Positions 56,751-64,000 of a stretch of 64,000 nucleotides of DNA are shown here, in pieces. The translations under genes were made by a program, and so were the position numbers. Under the pieces are notes generated by a model. The model saw only the letters and a program-made list of their open reading frames with translations, did no database searches and was not told the DNA's origin. Source of the stretch: Yamagishiella unicocca (Eukaryota; Chlorophyta; Chlorophyceae; Chlamydomonadales; Volvocaceae); contig BDSL01000021.1 of assembly GCA_003116995.1 (NCBI GenBank), forward strand, positions 1,178,001-1,242,000. Reading direction: 5' to 3'. Every line of letters starts with the position of its first letter. Position 1 is the stretch's first letter.

Positions 56751-57861
56751 CAAGAGAGACCAGCCTGGTACGAGACACCGGGTGGGGTTTGGCGCGTTTA
56801 GCAGGGAACGTTGTCAGGCAGGATTGCCTTCACCCCATAGGGGTTGGGGCAGGAGCATCATAGCACGGAGGGCCGCCCGCCAACGCCTGCGTCCAATGTG
56901 CGGCTTTTTTCCTCTCGGTTGGGCCTGGCTCGATGCCTACTCAACGATCACGAGCGAGAGGTTGTTTTTGCCGCAGCCTGCGCCTCAGGCTGCCTTGTGG
57001 GGTACGAGGTGTTGTCTGTCTTGGGTTTGTGTGTGAGTACGCTCGGAACAACCGCGTGCGTGTGACCCCCACACTTGGTTGTGGGGGGAAGTGTTACACC
57101 TGGTCATCTCAGATTTGAACCTCCACCCCTGCCCCCTGACAGCTGTCACGACACCCAATTCCCTGACATCTGTCATTCCTCACCATCCCCATCACTTTCC
57201 TCCTACGGCCGAAGCCTGCTGTGGGGCATGACAGCTGTCATGCCCCAGCGCCGGCATGAACGATAGTAGGAAAGGGTAGGTAGAAGTGGGTTGTGACAGG
57301 TGTCATGGATTGGATGTTGTGACAGCTGTCAGGAGGCGGATGACAGGTGACAGAGTGCGTTAGTTGCCGTACGCTAAGGGCATGAGTTGCGCCCTGCGGT
57401 TAGCGTCGTCTGGTAGATGTGGTTACATGGCTTTGATTGCCGGTAATTACGGTAGTAATACTATTGTTGCAGTAGATGTGAAGCCAACGGACACATGTGC
57501 ATGTGTCGGCAGCAAGGGTAGATGTGCTCCAGGGATGGCAGTTAGCCACGTTCGGGAGCGCACCTAGGCCCGCTGCCTGGAATGCCCAGGCAGCGGAGTT
57601 TGTCGCCACAAACTAACAAAGTCTGGAAGGAACAGCCCTGTACTGACACATCGCTGTAAGACTAGTGCGTACCTCCGTCCATTCTCTAAACAGCATCCAC
57701 ACCTTGCACGTCACAGTGTGTTGATTGCTCAGCCGTGTCCGGCAGTCTTTTCGCTCTCTTCACCCAAGAGCCGACGCACGCGCGTCGGTGCCGCGTCCGG
57801 CAGCCAGGCGGCCTCTGGAGCTGTGTGTCGTGACAACCAGAACGGATGCCAATGACAAAAG
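56751..57861. mobile_element. Probable 3' end of the retroelement and flank
   Basis: Non-coding sequence directly downstream of the pol frame. It includes the palindrome cluster at 57137-57352. An LTR would be expected here, but I can neither define its ends nor find a second copy in the window. Confidence 0.35.
57137..57352. promoter_or_regulatory. Cluster of six TGACAGCTGTCA-type palindromes
   Basis: 12-bp sites at 57137-57148 (TGACAGCTGTCA), 57164-57175 (TGACATCTGTCA), 57229-57240 (TGACAGCTGTCA), 57294-57305 (TGACAGGTGTCA), 57320-57331 (TGACAGCTGTCA) and 57341-57352 (TGACAGGTGACA). Five are inverted TGACA half-sites and the last is a direct-type pair. TALE-class homeodomain proteins bind TGAC(A)-core sites of this kind; which factor acts here, if any, is unknown. 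Confidence 0.6.
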
Positions 57862-58510
57862 ATGCTCCTGCAACAGTGGGCCTGATACGTACTGGTCCAG
57901 ACAGATGCTACGACAGTCGCAGTAGGTCCGGGATAATTAGAGGATAGGCTGGGGAAAACAAGATAGGCGGTTGGCGCAAGGAATTGATGGGAGCATGGTG
58001 GGGGCATGTTAATGATAAAAAAAATGCTCCCATACACTGTGGACTGGATACTGGTCCAGACTGGTGCCGCGACTGCCACAGTAGGTCCAGGATAATTTGA
58101 GGAAAGGCTGGGGAAAACAAGATAGGCGGTTGGCGCGAGGAATTGGTGGGAGCATGGTGGGAGCATGTTAGTAATCAAAAAAATGCTCCTGTAAACAGTG
58201 GACTAGATACTGGTCCAGACTGGTGCTTCAACGGTCGCTGTAGGTTAGGGAAAATTTGACGAAAAATCTCGGGACAGCATGATGGGCGGTTGGCGCGAGG
58301 AATCGATGGGAGCATGGTGGGAGCATGGTGGGAGCATGTTAGTGATCAAAACATGCTCCCGCAACAGTGGGCCTTATACCGGTCCGGACAGATGCTGCCA
58401 CGGTCGCGGTAGGTCAGGCCTGCTTGAAGTAAGGTTTTGGGATGGCAAGATCGTCCGTTGATGCGAGGAATCAATGGGAGCATGGTGGGAGCATGGTGGC
58501 TGGTGGTGCG
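57862..58510. repeat. Four-copy satellite of about 160 bp
   Basis: Unit starts at 57862, 58024, 58183 and 58353 (each ATGCTCC(T/C)...CAGTGG). Each unit contains ACTGGTCCAGAC or a variant, TAGGTC(C)GGGATAA-like sequence, GCGGTTGGCGC(G/A)AGGAAT and ends with TGGGAGCATGGTGGGAGCATG and an A-rich run. The last copy is the most diverged. Confidence 0.9.
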
Positions 58511-59701
58511 TCTATACACTGTCCATACACAGTCCATGCACTACAGTATGGTCCTTTTCATCACGGGCATAGGTGTAGACATGGCAGTTACCAAATGCAC
58601 GTGCTAGGTGGAGGCCCCTCATGTGCCCGCAATTCGCCGGATTTCATCGGAAATCCGGGTTGAAAGTCGGCCGTACTCCCGCCGAATTTCATCCAACGCG
58701 AATTGCAATTCGCATGTGCTGCAAATCACAATACATAGCACCTGGCGCAGCGCACAGCTGCCATAGTGATCAATCTTTAATATTTACAACGCCCATAGGA
58801 CGCCTGCGGAACTCGCGCCTCGCGCGGCCACCGGCCGCGCGGATTGTAACTTGCAGCCAGGCGCCGCGCGGCCTTTTCTACCTATTCCACGACCTGCCTC
58901 TTTCATAAGTCACTTACAGCGTACTACACAGCCTAGGATGGCGGAAAGCGGCGACCGGCGCCCTGCCAATGCGCGATTGAGTTATGTAATGTGGGCGGCT
59001 TCGGGGCGTCACATCTGCTTTGTAGCGCCGGGACGGGATCGTACAGCGAACGCGGCATCTGAGCACGGGGGTGGCGGCCTGGCGGGCTGGAGCGGGGGTG
59101 GCGGCTGGGGTTTGGGGTTGGGCGACACGGGCCGCTGCAGCAGCACCCGCCGTCGCCAGGGCCTGGCCCAGCGGCGTGTACGATGATGGCCCAGCGGCGT
59201 GTACGATGATGGCCCAGCGGCGTGTACGACGATGCGCAGCCTAGCAACGCTCTCACTGTCTGACACGGCGCCACGGTGTTGGCAAACTGAACGATTCAGA
59301 TTCATTATGCTGGTTGGTTGTGGTAATGGACGGCTGGAGTGGCGCCTGTCGTACGAACCACACGGACGTACGCGTGGCCTGGTACCGTGTGGGTCATAAG
59401 CATCTCATTCTCGACATGAACGGGCTCTGTCTCGCAGGACAGCGGGTCAATCCTGGTGCAGGGATGCAACCACTTTTGAGCACCACACGAAAAGCCCCGC
59501 GTTACAACCATGCATGTCAATGAGCCCCCTAATTCATTCGTTATCACGAGACAGTGTCACACAGTCAGTTATACTCAACGCCACTTGCCGGTTGAAACAC
59601 AGCTGTAGCCGCTCCCCCTCCCCCTTCCACTGAACGTCACACACGTGCTGCCACGTCAGTCCGTCCATGGCCCTTGAACTGTCAAGTCCCGATGCCCGCC
59701 A
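58511..59701. other. Repeat-flanking DNA, no gene seen
   Basis: This includes a perfect 16-bp palindrome GCGAATTGCAATTCGC at 58698-58713 and three to four 23-bp copies of GGCCCAGCGGCGTGTACGA at 59166-59230. Small open frames here have no recognisable content. Confidence 0.5.
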
Positions 59702-60657
59702 TCACTGTCCCGGACCGGCCGCGAGGCCGTCGAGCTGACGTACGTACTCCATTCGTCGAGTCAGCGCATCAACACGCGCGCTGTTCCGGTGGTGGAGCGC
59801 CAGCCGCATGCATGTCATGAAATTGGCCTGCGTCATCTGACTGAGCATCGATTTAAACGGTCGTAGCTCACGGTTGACCTGCTCCGCCACCTCCGAGTTA
59901 ATGTGCGCGAGTCCGGGGAACAGCGACAGGTTGTACGCATGTGAGCAGCTGACGTGGTTCCCCCAGTGGAACCGGTCCACTGCGAACTGCGTGCCCGCAA
60001 AAAACGAGGGAGCGCGCGGAGAGGGGGGACTTGGTACCGCCCTTGCTTTTCCCTAAACACGTGCACCGATCGAAGCCCCTCCACGTGCTTCCATGACGTA
60101 CCGCTCGAATTGCTGCACCCAGGTTCTGCTGGAGAACATGGCCAGCGCACGCTGCCAGCCGAGGATGGTCTTGGTTGCACCATCAGTACCAACGGAGAGA
60201 ATGTACCCCAGGAAGGGCTTGGCCTCGCCTTGCTCTCGTACATGTTTGCGCACGTCGTCCTCGTACATGTTTGCACACGTCGTCCTCGTATGTGTTTGCG
60301 CACGTCGTCCTCGTACCGGCCCCAGCGCCGCGTCCGATTGCGCTTTGCGTCATTAACCACACTCTCATTGAGGCCGTACGTGCTGTCCGATATACGCACT
60401 TGCACGCTACCCGGCGGCACAGGCGTCTCAGTGAGGTGTTCGGTTGCGAGCGGCTGCGCGAGCTGAATCAGCCACCGGGTCCAATCTGGTGACCTCTTGG
60501 CGTGCTTTGATGCGTATATGTCAAACTCATTCACGTGCTTTTCAAAGACGCCAGCAAAAACTATATCGTCCGGCCCTGTGGCGTGTAGCAGCCTGCTACT
60601 CAACAGCAGGTGATCGTTAGCCTGACGTTTGTGCTGGCGCTGTGACATTCTCTTCAA
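59702..60657 (-). pseudogene. KDZ-like (Kyakuja-Dileera-Zisupton) transposase, decayed
   Basis: Minus-strand pieces in different frames read as one transposase: an N-terminal part (from the ATG at 60648: DDIVFAGVFEKHVNEFDIYA, QVRISDSTYGLNESVV), a middle part (GYILSVGTDGATKTILGWQR, WVQQFERYVMEA) and a C-terminal part (VDRFHWGNHVSC, then HINSEVAEQVNREL and MTQANFMTCMRLAL) ending at 59702. The D-x-F-H-W...H and N-S-E...E-Q-x-N order is that of KDZ transposases, which move cut-and-paste elements in algae, fungi and animals. A 25-bp tandem triplication at about 60251-60325 shifts the frame between the first and second parts. The C-terminal part can be joined by a normal intron (acceptor before TTCGCAGTGGACCGG). 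No terminal inverted repeats were found. The superfamily is a pattern-based call. Confidence 0.55.
60237..60326. repeat. 25-bp tandem triplication inside the transposase
   Basis: Units of CACGTCGTCCTCGTACATGT plus five bases at 60251, 60276 and 60301. As 25 is not a multiple of three, the two extra copies change the reading frame of the transposase. Confidence 0.9.
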
Positions 60658-60789
60658 TACTGGTAGAGCTAGGGCTCGAGAAGCTGCATGTGCAACGTGT
60701 CGTTGTCATTGCACGCTTCATGACCGTCGTATCGGTTCCGAAACGGCCCATGGGTCGCATTGGCTAGGTGCGCGAAATAGGCAAGTTAC

Positions 60790-60866
60790 GTGGGAGCATG
60801 CTGCCAGTCGGAAATGCGACTGAATTGGAGCATGCTCCCAATCGTATTTCCGACTAACAGGATAGC
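60790..60866. repeat. Imperfect inverted repeat bordering the satellite array
   Basis: TGGGAGCATGCT at about 60790 faces AGCATGCTCCCA at about 60829, with AGTCGGAAATGCGACT between them and a TTTCCGACT afterwards, which can form a stem. The GGGAGCATG core is shared with the satellite at 57862-58510. Confidence 0.75.
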
Positions 60867-63800
60867 TGGGGACGCTCCTTTCACCTAGGTATTGCTACCG
60901 TTAAGCTGCGTGCCCAAGAGCGAGGCCGATCGAAGGTTGCCGGAGAAGCCGATGCTTGCCGATTGGCCCGGACGTCCTCGTGCGGCGATCCCGAGAGGCG
61001 AATTTCGGTGGGGACGTTCCTTTCACCTAGGTATTGCTACCGTTAAGCTGCGTGCCCAAGAGCGAGGCCGATCGAAGGTTGCCGGAGAAGCCGATGCTTG
61101 CCGATTGGCCCGGACGTCCTCGTGCGGCGATCCCCAGAGGCGAATTTCGGTGGGGACGTTCCTTTCACCTAGTTATTGTTACCGTTAAGCTGCGTGCCCA
61201 AGAGCGAGGCCGATCGAAGGTTGCCGGAGAAGCCGATGCTTGCCGATTGGCCCGGACGTCCTCGTGCGGCGATCCCCAGAGGCGAATTTCGGTGGGGACG
61301 TTCCTTTCACCTAGGTATTGCTACCGTTAAGCTGCGTGCCCAAGAGCGAGGCCGATCGAAGGTTGCCGGAGAAGCCGATGCTTGCCGATTGGCCCGGACG
61401 TCCTCGTGCGGCGATCCCGAGAGGCGAATTTCAGTGGGGACGTTCCTTTCACCTAGGTATTGCTACCGTTAAGCTGCGTGCCCAAGAGCGAGGCCGATCG
61501 AAGGTTGCCGGAGAAGCCGATGCTTGCCGATTGGCCCGGACGTCCTCGTGCGGCGATCCCCAGAGGCGAATTTCGGTGGGGACGTTCCTTTCACCTAGGT
61601 ATTGCTACCGTTAAGCTGCGTGCCCAAGAGCGAGGCCGATCGAAGGTTGCCGGAGAAGCCGATGCTTGCCGATTGGCCCGGACGTCCTCGTGCGGCGATC
61701 CCCAGAGGCGAATTTCGGTGGGGACGTTCCTTTCACCTAGGTATTGCTACCGTTAAGCTGCGTGCCCAAGAGCGAGGCCGATCGAAGGTTGCCGGAGAAG
61801 CCGATGCTTGCCGATTGGCCCGGACGTCCTCGTGCGGCGATCCCCAGAGACGAATTTCGGTGGGGACGTTCCTTTCACATAGTTATTGCTACCGTTAAGC
61901 TGCGTGCCCAAGAGCGAGGCCGATCGAAGGTTGCCGGAGAAGCCGATGCTTGCCGATTGGCCCGGACGTCCTGGTGCGGCGATCCCCAGAGGCGAATTTC
62001 GGTGGGGACGTTCCTTTCACCTAGGTATTGCTACCGTTAAGCTGCGTGCCCAAACGCGAGGCCGATCGAAGGTTGCCGGAGAAGCCGATGCTTGCCGATT
62101 GGCCCGGACGTCCTCGTGCGGCGATCCCCAGAGGCGAATTTCGGTGGGGACGTTCCTTTCACCTAGGTATTGCTACCGTTAAGCTGCGTGCCCAAGAGCG
62201 AGGCCGATCGAAGGTTGACGGAGAAGCCGATGCTTGCCGATTGGCCCGGACGTCCTCGTGCGGCGATCCCCAGAGGCGAATTTCGGTGGGGACGTTCCTT
62301 TCACCTAGGTATTGCTACCGTTAAGCTGCGTGCCCAAGAGCGAGGCCGATCGAAGGTTGCCGATGCTTGCCGATTGGCCCGGACGTCCTCGTGCGGCGAT
62401 CCCCAGAGGCGAATTTCGGTGGGGACGTTCCTTTCACCTAGGTATTGCTACCGTTAAGCTGCGTGCCCAAGAGCGAGGCCGATCGAAGGTTGCCGGAGAA
62501 GCCGATGCTTGCCGATTGGCCCGGACGTCCTCGTGCGGCGATCCCCAGAGGCGAATTTCGGTGGGGACGTTCCTTTCACCTAGGTATTGCTACCGTTAAG
62601 CTGCGTGCCCAAGAGCGAGGCTGATCGAAGGTTGCCGGAGAAGCCGATGCTTGCCGATTGGCCCGGACGTCCTCGTGCGGCGATCCCCAGAGACGAATTT
62701 CGGTGGGGACGTTCCTTTCACATAGTTATTGCTACCGTTAAGCTGCGTGCCCAAGAGCGAGGCCGATCGAAGGTTGCCGGAGAAGCCGATGCTTGCCGAT
62801 TGGCCCGGACGTCCTCGTGCGGCGATCCCCAGAGACGAATTTCGGTGGGGACGTTCCTTTCACCTAGGTATTGCTACCGTTAAGCTGCGTGCCCAAGAGC
62901 GAGGCCGATCGAAGGTTGCCGGAGAAGCCGATGCTTGCCGATTGGCCCGGACGTCCTCGTGCGGCGATCCCCAGAGGCGAATTTCGGTGGGGACGTTCCT
63001 TTCACCTAGGTATTGCTACCGTTAAGCTGCGTGCCCAAGAGCGAGGCCGATCGAAGGTTGCCGGAGAAGCCGATGCTTGCCGATTGGCCCGGACGTCCTC
63101 GTGCGGCGATCCCGAGAGGCGAATTTCAGTGGGGACGTTCCTTTCACCTAGGTATTGCTACCGTTAAGCTGCGTGCCCAAGAGCGAGGCCGATCGAAGGT
63201 TGCCGGAGAAGCCGATGCTTGCCGATTGGCCCGGACGTCCTCGTGCGGCGATCCCCAGAGACGAATTTCGGTGGGGACGTTCCTTTCACCTAGGTATTGC
63301 TACCGTTAAGCTGCGTGCCCAAGAGCGAGGCCGATCGAAGGTTGCCGGAGAAGCCGATGCTTGCCGATTGGCCCGGACGTCCTCGTGCGGCGATCCCCAG
63401 AGGCGAATTTCGGTGGGGACGTTCCTTTCACCTAGGTATTGCTACCGTTAAGCTGCGTGCCCAAGAGCGAGGCCGATCGAAGGTTGCCGGAGAAGCCGAT
63501 GCTTGCCGATTGGCCCGGACGTCCTCGTGCGGCGATCCCCAGAGGCGAATTTCGGTGGGGACGTTCCTTTCACCTAGGTATTGCTACCGTTAAGCTGCGT
63601 GCCCAAGAGCGAGGCCGATCGAAGGTTGCCGGAGAAGCCGATGCTTGCCGATTGGCCCGGACGTCCTCGTGCGGCGATCCCCAGAGACGAATTTCGGTGG
63701 GGACGTTCCTTTCACATAGTTATTGCTACCGTTAAGCTGCGTGCCCAAGAGCGAGGCCGATCGAAGGTTGCCGGAGAAGCCGATGCTTGCCGATTGGCCC

Positions 63801-64000
63801 GGACGTCCTCGTGCGGCGATCCCCAGAGGCGAATTTCGGTGGGGACGTTCCTTTCACCTAGTTATTGCTACCGTTAAGCTGCGTGCCCAAGAGCGAGGCC
63901 GATCGAAGGTTGCCGGAGAAGCTGCTTGCCGATTGCCCAAGAGCGAGGCCGATTGCGAAGCTGTTCGCCGGAGAAGCCTTGCCGATTGGCCCGGACGTCC
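60867..64000. repeat. 142-bp satellite array, 22 copies, continuing past the window
   Basis: Head-to-tail copies with unit starts (ATTGCTACCGTTAAG register) at 60892, 61034, 61176 and every 142 bp on to 62312, then 62445 (9 bp deleted in one copy), 62587 and every 142 bp to 63865. Identity between copies is very high; variants are single bases (CCCAGAGG/CCCGAGAGG/CCCAGAGA, CACCTAGG/CACATAGT/CACCTAGT). The last copy, from about 63910, is rearranged. The first unit begins TGGGGACGCTCC at 60867. Open frames of 98 codons repeat in it only because the unit lacks stops in some registers; 142 is not divisible by three, so they are not genes. Confidence 0.97.

Noticed and set aside
60892..63877. Row of identical 98-codon open frames that looks like a multigene family
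   Set aside because: The unit is 142 bp, not a multiple of three; each frame crosses two repeat units and starts at TTG. They are by-products of a stop-poor satellite.
60867..64000. CRISPR-like direct repeats
   Set aside because: The repeats are contiguous, with no unique spacers, and the DNA is eukaryotic nuclear.

Overview
This window is nuclear DNA of a volvocine green alga (Chlamydomonas/Gonium/Volvox lineage; I cannot fix the genus). The signs are GC-rich genes with many short GT-AG introns, Ala/Gly/Gln/Ser-rich linkers and tails inside otherwise conserved proteins, minisatellites confined mostly to introns, TGTAA-type polyadenylation signals, and protein families typical of green algae (chloroplast thioredoxin y, expanded GT92 glycosyltransferases, TKL-like kinases). 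There are no operons, prokaryotic-style genes or CRISPR. All gene models below are hand-spliced from the sequence; the phase of every intron was checked, and coordinates are the coding span from start codon to stop codon.

Layout. 0.2-6.4 kb (+): a MATE-family transporter in nine exons with a 500-residue low-complexity C-terminal tail. 6.4-7.9 kb: no gene seen. 8.2-12.0 kb (-): an unrecognised 976-residue protein with a short ordered N-terminal block and a long low-complexity body. 12-16 kb: no gene seen. 16.2-23.5 kb (-): a 1796-residue Ser/Thr kinase, TKL/MAPKKK-like, with a long insertion in the catalytic domain and a Gln-rich tail. 24.6 kb (+): a 93-residue single-pass membrane protein. 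27.3-33.0 kb (-): an NT-C2 plus DIL-domain protein. 35.3-43.1 kb (-): the peroxisomal AAA ATPase PEX6. 43.3-44.4 kb (+): a PI31-like protein ending in a membrane anchor, head-to-head with PEX6. 45.2-48.1 kb and 52.0-55.3 kb (-): two related GT92 glycosyltransferases, with a chloroplast thioredoxin y gene (49.1-51.2 kb, +) between them.

From about 55.7 kb to the right edge the window changes to repeat DNA: the 3' part of a Ty3/gypsy-like pol gene with a PHD finger, a cluster of six TGACA-type palindromes, a four-copy satellite of about 160 bp, a decayed transposase of KDZ type, and a 142-bp satellite array of 22 copies that runs off the end.

The genes are independent eukaryotic housekeeping or regulatory genes and do not form one pathway. 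The only clear groupings are the related GT92 pair and the divergent PEX6/PI31-like promoter. No complete novel multi-gene system is visible. The most unusual items are the membrane-anchored PI31-like protein, the palindrome cluster, the satellite arrays and the uncharacterised 976-residue protein.
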